Source: a virus
DNA length: 25,186 bases
Strand: one strand, 5' to 3'
Virus record (IMG/VR): IMGVR_UViG_3300018410_000043
Coordinates: 1 to 25,186 of that record
Part shown: positions 13,406 to 20,419 of the stretch, piece after piece
How the letters are laid out: each line of letters opens with the position of its first letter
How positions within the stretch are numbered: position 1 is the stretch's first letter
Notes under the pieces: model-generated
The model's input: the letters and a program-made list of their open reading frames with translations, nothing else
Databases searched by the model: none
Told to the model about the DNA's origin: nothing
Made by a program: the position numbers and the translations under genes

Positions 13406-13683
13406 GAAAACGTGATCCGCGCATAAAAAGATTAGGGGTTTCTGGTTTTAACAAGCCAAAAAGAACGCCTAATCATCCCAAGAAATCTCATGTTGTTTTG
13501 GCAAAGGTTGGCGATAAGGTTAAAACAATTCGCTTTGGGCAGCAGGGCGTAAAGGGCGCGGGTAAAAACCCAAGGACAGCGGCGCAGAAAGCAAGGCGTA
13601 AATCGTTTTTAGCGCGTCATCAAAAGAATATTGCAAGAGGTCGCATGAGTCCAGCATATTGGGCTGCAAAGGTTAAATGGTGA
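13402..13683 (+). CDS. Small basic phage protein (KKSHVVLAKVGDKVKTIRFGQQG motif family)
   Basis: A 93-aa strongly basic protein. A compact strand-like segment, KKSHVVLAKVGDKVKTIRFG, is followed by the GQQGVKGAGKNP turn and a helical basic end (KARRKSFLARHQKNIARGRM, then SPAYWAAKVKW). I associate this KKSHVV..K.GDK.K.IRFGQQG...RH.KNI..G.MS.AYWA..VKW sequence with a recurrent uncharacterised protein of marine phages. The first half could form a small beta fold, so unlike its neighbours it may be structured. It is the last of the four basic genes and lies four bases before the head-tail connector gene. Its placement suggests a virion or packaging role; this is inference. Confidence 0.65.
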   Translation: MRKRDPRIKRLGVSGFNKPKRTPNHPKKSHVVLAKVGDKVKTIRFGQQGVKGAGKNPRTAAQKARRKSFLARHQKNIARGRMSPAYWAAKVKW

Positions 13684-13687
13684 TTAA

Positions 13688-14191
13688 ATGGCACTAGATA
13701 CAACAATCGGTGGGACAGATACAAATAGCTATATCACTTTAGCTGAGTGGCAAGCATACTGGTTAGAGCGTAATATTGATGTTTCGCAGCATGGTCACGA
13801 TGCAGCCCATGAGGCTAATCTTGTGCAAGCGGCTCAATGGATAAATCAGACTTATAATTTCGTCGGTGATAAGCAATATCAATATCAAGCGATGGCATGG
13901 CCTAGATTAACTATGCATCTGGTAGAGGGCTGGCCGATTGATCCTGATACCATCCCGCAAGATATAAAGGACGCACAGGCTGAAATGGCCTATTTGATAC
14001 ACGAAGGCGCTACGCCTTTTGCAAGCGTATCAGGCGGCGCTGTGGTGCGTACTAAAAGCAAGGCTGGGCCAGTGGAAACAGAAACCGAATATACAAACTT
14101 CAGAGAAATACCGCGTTTCGTGGCGATTGAAGGGTTGGTTTCAAGATATACTGTATTCGGTGGTTCACAGATTAAAATGGTGAGAGCATGA
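13688..14191 (+). CDS. Head-tail connector (DnaT-like/Ad1 adaptor family)
   Basis: A 167-aa protein. The N-terminal pattern TTIGGTDTNSYITLAEWQAYW, followed by EANLVQAAQWINQTYNFVG, AMAWPRL and PDTIPQDIKDAQAEMAYLI, matches the phage family labelled DnaT-like ssDNA-binding protein in databases. In phages that family is in the structural module and acts as the first head completion ring under the portal, which fits here after the coat genes. The C-terminal KSKAGPVETETEYTNF...PRFVAIEGLV is typical of the same family. The database name should not be read as evidence for replication function. It overlaps the next gene by ATGA. Confidence 0.75.
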   Translation: MALDTTIGGTDTNSYITLAEWQAYWLERNIDVSQHGHDAAHEANLVQAAQWINQTYNFVGDKQYQYQAMAWPRLTMHLVEGWPIDPDTIPQDIKDAQAEMAYLIHEGATPFASVSGGAVVRTKSKAGPVETETEYTNFREIPRFVAIEGLVSRYTVFGGSQIKMVRA

Positions 14192-14556
14192 CAACGATCA
14201 CGGCCATTGCTGATGCAGCATTTGATGCAGTGGCTTTAGCCATTACAGATGCCATTGATGATGCCACAATAAGCTATGATACAAATGGCACTTACAATCC
14301 AAGCACCGGCGTTTATCCAGTAACCACAACCACAATTAACGGCAGGGCGTTGTTTGATACAGAGATCCCTGCAAATGATATTTTTCCTGATACGGTTATT
14401 GGCCCACAGGATCAGCTTGTATTGCTAGAGGGTTTTTCTGCGGTTGTTAAGGAAGGCTATAAGCTAACGGTTAATAGCGTTGATTATGAAGTAAAACGGG
14501 CGCAAGCCATTGTTGGCTCTGTTTCGTTACAATATGCGGTGGTGCTAGAAAAATGA
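14188..14556 (+). CDS. Head closure / head-tail joining protein
   Basis: A 122-aa protein between the connector and the HK97 gp10-like protein, the slot of head closure (stopper) proteins. Sequence: a helical, acidic beginning (ADAAFDAVALAITDAIDDATISY) and then strands (TINGRALFD, QDQLVLLEGFSAVVKEGYKL, VDYEVKRAQ...AVVLEK), the beta-barrel-like pattern of this class. It starts on an ATGA overlap and ends in another. The family cannot be named from sequence alone; position carries most of the weight. Confidence 0.62.
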   Translation: MTTITAIADAAFDAVALAITDAIDDATISYDTNGTYNPSTGVYPVTTTTINGRALFDTEIPANDIFPDTVIGPQDQLVLLEGFSAVVKEGYKLTVNSVDYEVKRAQAIVGSVSLQYAVVLEK

Positions 14557-14954
14557 CCGCCAAGCAATTCACCTTGCAGCTAAATAAAGAAATAGCTGAT
14601 ACAGAAGAAAAGATTGAGGATGCGATTTCATTAATTGCAATGGATAGCTTGCGCGGGGTTGTTATGAAATCCCCTGTTGATACGGGTCGTTTTCGTGGAA
14701 ATTGGATAGTTTCAAAAAACGCTGCAAACACAACGTCTAGTCAGGTTACGGATAAAAATGGCGGTCAAACAATCACCAAAGGATCAGGCGTTATTGATAC
14801 TTTTGAGATGAATACAGATAGCAGGATAATAATTCAGAATAATTTGCCTTATGCAAACCGTTTAGAAAATGGATGGTCTAAGCAAGCTCCAAATGGAATG
14901 GTGGCTTTGACTGTCGCTGAAATGCAGCGCAAATATAGGAATATTCTGATATGA
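14553..14954 (+). CDS. HK97 gp10-like neck/tail completion protein
   Basis: A 133-aa protein with the HK97 gp10 pattern: an N-terminal helical part, then VMKSPVDTGRFRGNWIVSKN (the family's PVDTGxLRxSW motif) and NNLPYANRLENGWSKQAPNGMV (the family's YA..lE.G.....P.G). HK97 gp10-like proteins sit in the neck and help join head and tail. ATGA overlaps on both sides make this part of a coupled four-gene head-tail block. Identification is by clear motif. Confidence 0.82.
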   Translation: MTAKQFTLQLNKEIADTEEKIEDAISLIAMDSLRGVVMKSPVDTGRFRGNWIVSKNAANTTSSQVTDKNGGQTITKGSGVIDTFEMNTDSRIIIQNNLPYANRLENGWSKQAPNGMVALTVAEMQRKYRNILI

Positions 14955-15385
14955 GCTATGCAACAGAGCGCCGCGCAATCGAAACATATTTAAATACGCA
15001 ATGGTCGGATGCAACGCCGATTGGTTTCGATGGGCATGAATTTGAACCCACAGCCAACAGCATTCGCGTTACAATTCAAAATGGTCAGGTTGTGCAGGGA
15101 TCTATTGGCGCTGCGGCCAATCGGATTGATCACATTGGATTAGTAAGCATTCAAATCTTTACCGAAAGCGGCAAAGGAACACAGACTTGGCGGGGATATG
15201 CTGAAACTTTAGATGGCATTTTCTTTGATAAACGAATAACAGATGCGGGTGCAGTAGCGACTACCAACGAGTTCATCAGATTTTCACCAGAGCAACAGCA
15301 CCCATATATTTCTGGCGAAGTTTCTGATATACCTTTTCATATCGCAACTTTTGTCGCACCATTCGTGCGCTACGAGTATAAATAG
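14951..15385 (+). CDS. Tail terminator / minor tail protein (DUF4128-like)
   Basis: A 144-aa protein placed immediately before the tail-tube gene, the slot of tail terminators (lambda U-like). It begins with a helix (ATERRAIETYLNTQWSDATPIGFDG), then has strands IRVTIQNGQVV, HIGLVSIQIFTESGKGT, and an ETLDGIFFDKRI helix. This beta-alpha order is that of the tail terminator fold, and the sequence resembles DUF4128. It overlaps the gp10-like gene by ATGA and is separated from the tube gene by eleven bases with AGGAGG at 15385-15390. Confidence 0.75.
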   Translation: MSYATERRAIETYLNTQWSDATPIGFDGHEFEPTANSIRVTIQNGQVVQGSIGAAANRIDHIGLVSIQIFTESGKGTQTWRGYAETLDGIFFDKRITDAGAVATTNEFIRFSPEQQHPYISGEVSDIPFHIATFVAPFVRYEYK

Positions 15386-15396
15386 GAGGCCACAAC

Positions 15397-16344
15397 ATGA
15401 CTGGCATTGCATCAAATCAGCTTCGATCAGCTTTTGTGGCTGAAGCTACGGCTGGAACTACACCATCAACTCCATCGTTCACCAACAGTGACGTTCCCAT
15501 AAACATGACCGCCGCACCTAATATGATTGAGCATCGATCATTAGCGGCCAAGGGCGAGGCTGTACAAACCGCAATCGGCGGCATTGACGTCACTGGAAAT
15601 ATGTCTGGCACATTGGTTTATGGTGCTTATGATGATTTCTTTGAGAGTCTGTTTCAAGGCACTTGGACAACTGATGTTTTGAAGAACGCTAAAACCACGC
15701 AATCATTGACGGTTGAAAACGCCATTGCAGCGGGTGAAGGCGGCACAAATACGATGATGCGCTATCAAGGCGTTGAAGCAACTGGTGGATCAATCACGCT
15801 AACATCAAACGCAGATATTACTTTTGCTTTTGATTTAATCGGTATGGGTTCATCAGATACATCAACCAGCGCAATAACAGGCGCAACATATACAGATCAG
15901 ACTGAGCGCACACCCCTTTCATCTGGAGTAGATGTTGGAACGATTGCCTTTAGCGGCTACACGTTGGATGCATTTGAAAGTGCAACGATTAACTTTAACT
16001 ATGATGGCCGTGAAGCGCAGAATATTCTTGGCAACAGTTTTACAAAAGGTGGCCTAACAAAGGGCGCAGCATTAGCTGAGATTACTGCGCGGGTTTATGT
16101 AGATGCAAACTTTGCAGCTATGTATAATGCAGCGCGTGATACCGATCACAGTTTGTTTAGCGTCACTTTCCCCTTGGGATCTGTATCTAGCAAGAAATAC
16201 ACATTGGTTTTCCCAACTTGTAAATTCACTGGTTCTAATTTGGACTTTACTGCCACAAACTCAATGCAAGATATTACCATCAGAGCGCTTTATGATGAAA
16301 CAACAGAAGATGCTTCAATGAAGCTAACAAGGGCTGTTTCATAA
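15397..16344 (+). CDS. Major tail (tube) protein
   Basis: A 315-aa tube subunit of the Phage_tube_2-like type: LRSAFVAEATAGTTPSTPSF near the start, HRSLAAKGEAVQTAIGGIDVTGNMSGTLVYGAYDDFFESLF in the core, and a later GGSITLTSNADITFAFDL, followed by YTLDAFESATINFNYDGREAQNILG. The alternating strands are as in siphovirus tube proteins that stack in hexameric rings. Strong AGGAGG ribosome site. Its position before the chaperone and tape measure is standard for siphoviruses. Confidence 0.84.
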   Translation: MTGIASNQLRSAFVAEATAGTTPSTPSFTNSDVPINMTAAPNMIEHRSLAAKGEAVQTAIGGIDVTGNMSGTLVYGAYDDFFESLFQGTWTTDVLKNAKTTQSLTVENAIAAGEGGTNTMMRYQGVEATGGSITLTSNADITFAFDLIGMGSSDTSTSAITGATYTDQTERTPLSSGVDVGTIAFSGYTLDAFESATINFNYDGREAQNILGNSFTKGGLTKGAALAEITARVYVDANFAAMYNAARDTDHSLFSVTFPLGSVSSKKYTLVFPTCKFTGSNLDFTATNSMQDITIRALYDETTEDASMKLTRAVS

Positions 16345-16508
16345 TGGCCATGATTGCTTTGGTAAAATTCACCGCTGATATTGATGGCAAGCCTGTGGTT
16401 TTTAGGGCTGGTGATAAAATATCAGATGCCGTTGTAAAAAAATTGGGTCTTGCGGATAAACCTCATCTCGCTGGGTCTAATACATCTAAACCGACAAAAA
16501 CCGAATAA
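16344..16508 (+). CDS. 54-aa protein between tail tube and chaperone
   Basis: A 54-codon frame whose ATG shares one base with the tube stop (TAATG) and ends at 16508. The product begins MAMIALVKFTADIDGKPVVF, continues with RAGDKISDAVVKKLGLADKPHL and ends in a Ser/Thr/Lys tail. The first 45 residues look like a small folded beta-alpha domain and the C-terminus looks disordered. Its reading frame is tightly coupled to the tube gene and codon use looks like its neighbours', so it is probably real. I know no family; the K...GD.I......LG arrangement resembles short phage proteins found beside tube genes. Function unknown. Confidence 0.62.
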   Translation: MAMIALVKFTADIDGKPVVFRAGDKISDAVVKKLGLADKPHLAGSNTSKPTKTE

Positions 16509-16520
16509 GTGCAGCACTTA

Positions 16521-16550
16521 GGGGGCTGGTTTGTCGGTATTCCAGCCCCC
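16521..16550 (+). other. Perfect 9-bp hairpin before the chaperone gene
   Basis: GGGGGCTGG (16521-16529) pairs perfectly with CCAGCCCCC (16542-16550) around a 12-base loop. No T run follows on either strand, so it is not a classical terminator. Its loop (TTTGTCGGT, 16530-16538) is complementary to ACCGACAAA at 16490-16498, which allows an alternative or pseudoknotted pairing. It may attenuate transcription or protect or process the RNA between tube and chaperone genes. Confidence 0.6.
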
Positions 16551-16574
16551 ATCAAAACCGACGAGGAAACCGAA

Positions 16575-17054
16575 ATGCTTAATTTAAAGAAACCTAAAAT
16601 GTCCGATATGACCTATCGGCGCGAATTTTCTGATGAACTTACCTTTTTATCTGAGGAAGATAAAACGTGGATAGAAATAAAGTGTCGCGCTGGTGGCTGG
16701 GCAAATCCTGATTTGGTTAGATTGCGTGATGACATACAAACATATCGCCAAGCAAAATCCATCGAAAGCGCAAAGCTGATAAAAGATACTACTAAATATG
16801 CAGAAATGAGCGCAGCAACTGATAAGGAAGTTGGCCGCAAGTTATTTGAGGCGATCTTTGATGCTTGTGTTATTTCTTGGAATACAAATATTAAAAACGA
16901 TAGCAAAGCAATGCAGTGTGATAAGGATCATTTCCTTGCACTTGCTGATATTCGCATAAATGAAATATCTGAGTATTTTATGGAATTTGCTAAATACGTT
17001 GATGAATTATCTAACTTTCGTGCTGAAGCGGATGGAGAAACGGAAAAAAACTAA
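16575..17054 (+). CDS. Tail assembly chaperone, zero-frame product (lambda gpG equivalent)
   Basis: A 159-aa protein in the slot of lambda gpG between tube and tape measure. It has LTFLSEEDKTWIEIKCRAGGW at about residues 23-43, a helical body, and ends DGETEKN. gpG-like chaperones coat the tape measure during tail assembly and are extended in a minority of translations into gpGT. The ATG at 16575 has GAGGA at 16563-16567. The longer GTG frame from 16509 passes through the hairpin and is unlikely. Near its end is a canonical slippery sequence, so a -1 fusion with the following 104 codons is expected. The family-level link is by position, length and frameshift, not by sequence identity. Confidence 0.78.
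   Translation: MLNLKKPKMSDMTYRREFSDELTFLSEEDKTWIEIKCRAGGWANPDLVRLRDDIQTYRQAKSIESAKLIKDTTKYAEMSAATDKEVGRKLFEAIFDACVISWNTNIKNDSKAMQCDKDHFLALADIRINEISEYFMEFAKYVDELSNFRAEADGETEKN
17045..17051 (+). other. -1 programmed ribosomal frameshift site (A_AAA_AAC)
   Basis: In the chaperone frame the sequence reads A AAA AAC directly before TAA (17052-17054), the canonical X XXY YYZ pattern. The -1 frame is open from 17051 (CTA ATT GAT GCG) to the stop at 17363-17365. A GGAG (17034-17037) lies seven bases upstream and could act as the internal Shine-Dalgarno stimulator seen at bacterial -1 sites. No strong downstream hairpin is evident by eye. Confidence 0.8.
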
Positions 17055-17365
17055 TTGATGCGCTTTTATGGTCTTTTAGGTATTCACCGCGTGATGAAAC
17101 TTATTTGATGTCTAAAGGCGCACTGAAAATAGAAGATAAACCTATTCCCGCAAATATGACTGCATGGACAGCTTTTCATATGTTGCGAGGCTCTAGGCAA
17201 ATTGGCTATGGTGGCGTTTCCCCTATACCGTTCAGCGAAATTATGGCATATTGCACCCATGCGGGCGTTGATGACCCGATGGAACGGCAGCAAGTTGCTA
17301 AGTTTGTAATGGCACTGGATCGAACGGAGCGCGAAGAATATGGCAACAATAAGTCTAAATCTTAA
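17051..17365 (+). CDS. Tail assembly chaperone, -1 frame extension (lambda gpT equivalent)
   Basis: 104 codons read only after the -1 slip, giving a predicted 263-residue fusion with the 159-aa zero-frame part. It begins LIDALLWSFRYSPRDETYLM and includes PANMTAWTAFHMLRGSRQIG and ERQQVAKFVMALDRTEREEYG. The T part of such chaperones binds the tape measure. An internal ATG at 17105 could start a 86-aa product but has no ribosome site, and the frame is open through the slippery site, so fusion is favoured. The C-terminal end overlaps the tape-measure start by 26 bases. Confidence 0.75.
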   Translation, partial: LIDALLWSFRYSPRDETYLMSKGALKIEDKPIPANMTAWTAFHMLRGSRQIGYGGVSPIPFSEIMAYCTHAGVDDPMERQQVAKFVMALDRTEREEYGNNKSKS

Positions 17366-19133
17366 CGCACAAGGAATTAAAACTGGTGCGCGTGACGCTA
17401 AGCAATCATTAGACTCGGTTAAGCAATCCGCAACGTCCACGGAAGCGGCGGTTGTTCGCAGCAGTAATAACATGGGTTCGGCCATTACTCGCATGGGCAA
17501 TATGTCTGGCGCTCAAAGGTTTGTATTCCAAAACACTGCAAACCAGCTTGGTGATATTGCTGTTCAAGCGTCTATGGGAACTAATATCTTTAGGGTTTTG
17601 GGAATGCAGTTGCCACAAATTGCTGGTGGTTTTGCTATTCTTGGCGGCGCAATGGGAACCGTCTTGCCGATATTAGGTGTAATTGCTGCTGTCGGTTTCC
17701 CGATTATTGCGATGTTTACATCAATGAGTGGTGCTGCTGATACATTTGATGATAAATTAGAAAATTTGCGCGATACTATAAGCGCTATGGAAAAGGCTCA
17801 AGGTCTTTTAAATATGGGTTTGACTGAAGCAGAAGATCGTTTTGGAACGCTCACTCATTCGGTGCAAGTGTATGCGAAAGCCCAAGCGGATTTGGCTTTA
17901 AATGAAGTTGCTAGAAATCTAAGATCTTTAGCATCTGAGCTTGCCGAGGTAGGATCAAAATATGAATCTGTTGGCCGAAAAGGAAGAAGGCTAAACAGGT
18001 CGGTGCAAGAAATCAGAAAAGAATTTGATTTGACATCTGCTGAAGCAAAAATATTGCAAGCGGCATTTGATGATTTTTCTGCATCTATGCAAAGTGCAGA
18101 CCTGACCAAAATGGATGAAGGCACAAAAAATTTAGTGCAAACAATGTATGATTTAGGGGTTTCGTTAGAAGAAACTGAAAATGATGCATTATTAGGCTTT
18201 ACGCAGTCAATGGTCGATTTTGGCATTGAAGCTGCAACAGCTAGAAAGTTGGCTGAAGAATTAAGGGCTGGAATTTTATCATTAGATGTTCCTAAGCCCG
18301 TTTTCCCTGATCCAGAAGAAATTGTAATGGGTCAGTTTCTTGTGCCTGATCCAGAAGGTATGAGAAATTCTTATAATGCTGGGCAAAAATTATTGATTGA
18401 GGAGCGCAAAAAAGCAGCAAAAGAAGCGCAAGCTGCGTTAGATAAAGAAAAAAGGGAATTAGAGAGTTTTGCTGAAAAGTTTGAACCAGTATTAACTGCG
18501 GCGGCTGAATACGAAGAAACGATGACTAAGTTAAATCGGGCGCGGGAAATTGGTGCAATTACAGAAGAACAACACGCTCAAGCCACAGCCGTTGCAACCG
18601 ATAAATATAGAATAGCAGCTGGTGAATTAGTTGATTATACGGCTGTTGCAAATAATTTTGCTAATTCGCTTGAAGGTAGCATGATGCAATTGGCGGAAGG
18701 AACTTTGAGCGTAGAAGATGCGTTTAAGAATATGGCGGCACAAGTCATAAGAGAACTTTATAGAGTTTTGGTTGTCCAGCAGCTTGTAAACGCTGCAATG
18801 GGATTATTTGGCTTTAGCCCAAGTTCTGGTGGTGGATTTGTTCCGACAGGTGGCGCTGGTGCATTTGGTGGGCCTGTTTCGCCTTCTCAGGGAATAGTGG
18901 TTGGTGAACGTGGGCCAGAGGTATTTTTCCCGCCATCTAAAGGTAATCTTGTTCCCAATAATAAAATTGGTGGGAATGAAGTTATTGTTAATCAAACAAT
19001 CAACGTTACGACAGGTGTACAGCAGACAGTTCGTGCTGAGGTGCTAGGCTTGATGCCTCAGATAGCAGAGGCATCTAAAGCTGCTGTATTAGACGCTAAA
19101 CGGCGTGGCGGCGCATTTGCAGGAGCATTTTAA
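17340..19133 (+). CDS. Tail tape measure protein
   Basis: A 597-aa tape measure that sets tail length. The N-terminal region (SLNLNAQGIKTGARDAKQ...) and the hydrophobic stretch around residues 90-130 (IAGGFAILGGAMGTVLPILGVI, AVGFPIIAMF, seen in pieces) would insert in the host membrane during ejection. The central part is helical with Lys/Glu-rich coiled coils (about 340-390). The C-terminal GGFVPTGGAGAFGGP... then VGERGPEVFFP...N.VPNNK is the common tape-measure end motif. Using the usual value of about 0.15 nm per residue a tail near 90 nm is expected; that value is general knowledge, not measured here. Confidence 0.88.
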   Translation: MATISLNLNAQGIKTGARDAKQSLDSVKQSATSTEAAVVRSSNNMGSAITRMGNMSGAQRFVFQNTANQLGDIAVQASMGTNIFRVLGMQLPQIAGGFAILGGAMGTVLPILGVIAAVGFPIIAMFTSMSGAADTFDDKLENLRDTISAMEKAQGLLNMGLTEAEDRFGTLTHSVQVYAKAQADLALNEVARNLRSLASELAEVGSKYESVGRKGRRLNRSVQEIRKEFDLTSAEAKILQAAFDDFSASMQSADLTKMDEGTKNLVQTMYDLGVSLEETENDALLGFTQSMVDFGIEAATARKLAEELRAGILSLDVPKPVFPDPEEIVMGQFLVPDPEGMRNSYNAGQKLLIEERKKAAKEAQAALDKEKRELESFAEKFEPVLTAAAEYEETMTKLNRAREIGAITEEQHAQATAVATDKYRIAAGELVDYTAVANNFANSLEGSMMQLAEGTLSVEDAFKNMAAQVIRELYRVLVVQQLVNAAMGLFGFSPSSGGGFVPTGGAGAFGGPVSPSQGIVVGERGPEVFFPPSKGNLVPNNKIGGNEVIVNQTINVTTGVQQTVRAEVLGLMPQIAEASKAAVLDAKRRGGAFAGAF

Positions 19134-19757
19134 ATGGCTATTACATATCCTAGATCGCTGCCTACCCACACGGGTTTAATGAGCATTACGCTAAGAGCGG
19201 TTAATCAAACTGCTTTAACGATGTCACCATTTAGCTTTAAGCAGCAGATCCATAATCATAGCGGCCAAAGATGGGAGGCCGAAATTCAACTGCCGCCTCA
19301 GAATAGAGCAGATGCAGAGCAATGGATAGCTTGGCTGCTAAGCTTGAATGGCATGGCTGGGTCATTTTTGCTTTTTGATCCGCTAAATACCACACCAAGA
19401 GGCGCTCTAGGTGGCACTCCTGTTGTAAACGGATCAGGGCAAGTTGGTGGGTCATTATCTATTGATGGTTGCAGCAATAGCGTTACTGGTTGGCTAAAGG
19501 CTGGGGATTACATTCAACTAGGTGGCGGCGCGTCTGCTTCCTTGCACAAGGTTCTTACAGATGTTGATACGAATGCCAGCGGACAAGCCACCATTGATCT
19601 CTGGCCGTATATCAGAACTGCACCTTCAGATGGTGCGACTGTAACCACATCAAATTGCGTTGGCAGATTTAGATTGAATAGTGGTCAGCAAGATTGGACT
19701 ATTAACAGCGCCTCAATTTACGGGATTACATTTGCTGCTATTGAGGTCGTGCCATGA
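19134..19757 (+). CDS. Distal tail-like protein downstream of tape measure
   Basis: A 207-aa protein directly after the tape measure (TAA abuts ATG), the position of the distal tail protein (Dit-like). It has the strand-rich N-terminus MSPFSFKQQIHNHSGQRWEA and WIAWLLSLNGMAGSFLLFDP, followed by Gly-rich strands (GGGASASLHKVL). The RW...E..LPP..R..A..W.AWL..L.G..G.FL..DP arrangement recurs in marine siphovirus tail-tip proteins. The fold assignment is inference from position and strand pattern. Confidence 0.68.
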   Translation: MAITYPRSLPTHTGLMSITLRAVNQTALTMSPFSFKQQIHNHSGQRWEAEIQLPPQNRADAEQWIAWLLSLNGMAGSFLLFDPLNTTPRGALGGTPVVNGSGQVGGSLSIDGCSNSVTGWLKAGDYIQLGGGASASLHKVLTDVDTNASGQATIDLWPYIRTAPSDGATVTTSNCVGRFRLNSGQQDWTINSASIYGITFAAIEVVP

Positions 19758-20419
19758 CCAGAGTTTTAGGAACTGTAGCGGATGTCCTTGAGCTTGACGA
19801 AATATTCCCGTTCTTTGCCATGCAGCTTATGTTTGATGAGCGCAAAACAACATTCAACGGGAGCATTGTGCAACATGGCCCGTTGTATCTTTGGACTGGC
19901 CTTGGTGATCTTACGCATGAAGGAATAACCTATATTGGCACAGGCAACATGCTGCAAATCTCTGAGGTTACTGAGACAGCCGATTTAAGGGCCGCTGGCG
20001 CTACTATTACGTTGTCAGGGGTTCCACTAGAAACAATTTCTCTGGCGATGCAGGAGCCGTATCACGGGCGCGAGTGTCGCGTTAAGTTTGGCATTTTAGA
20101 CGCAAACAGAAATAAAACACTGAACGAAGATGGCGATGCTATTCTTTACGAAGATACTTCAGATGTTGATAACTCTGCTGGCACTGTCAGCCTGCTGGTT
20201 GATTTATTCACTGGCTATATGGATCGGATGGATATTGCAGAAAGTCCTGATAGTTCGGTCATATCGCTGTCTGTTGAAAACAAGTTGATTGATTTGCAGA
20301 CCCGAAAGGTCAAAAGGTACACATCTGAGTTTCATAAGATCCTTTATCCAAACGACAAGGCTTTTGATTACTTGAATTACTTGCAAACGCAAAAGCTGAA
20401 GTGGGGCGGTGAAAGATGA
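19754..20419 (+). CDS. Tail tip / baseplate hub protein (DUF2163-like)
   Basis: A 221-aa protein starting on an ATGA overlap. Its strands (FAMQLMFDERKTTFNG..., LYLWTGLGDLTHEGITYIGTGNML, TETADLRAAGATITLSGV...) and the later LVDLFTGYMDRMDI are typical of the siphovirus tip proteins that include DUF2163-like domains. The C-terminal helix (DYLNYLQTQKLKWGGER) ends in a coupled start for the DUF6950-like gene, an arrangement common in tail tips: adaptor, then cysteine-protease-fold protein, then J-like hub. Activity beyond structural is not expected. Confidence 0.7.
   Translation: MTRVLGTVADVLELDEIFPFFAMQLMFDERKTTFNGSIVQHGPLYLWTGLGDLTHEGITYIGTGNMLQISEVTETADLRAAGATITLSGVPLETISLAMQEPYHGRECRVKFGILDANRNKTLNEDGDAILYEDTSDVDNSAGTVSLLVDLFTGYMDRMDIAESPDSSVISLSVENKLIDLQTRKVKRYTSEFHKILYPNDKAFDYLNYLQTQKLKWGGER

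Noticed and set aside
13688-14191. DnaT-type replication protein
   Set aside because: The database name exists for this family, but the gene lies between coat and neck genes and matches the head-tail adaptor role.
16509-16574. GTG start at 16509 for the chaperone
   Set aside because: It would translate through the nine-pair hairpin and has no ribosome site; ATG 16575 has GAGGA at a fitting distance.
17105-17365. Independent 86-aa gene starting at ATG 17105
   Set aside because: No ribosome site is seen at 17105 and the frame is open back to the A_AAA_AAC site, so the -1 extension of the chaperone is the better reading.
17084-17500. 138-aa reverse-strand ORF
   Set aside because: It is antisense to the chaperone extension and tape-measure start, both well supported, and has Cys/Arg-rich composition typical of spurious frames.
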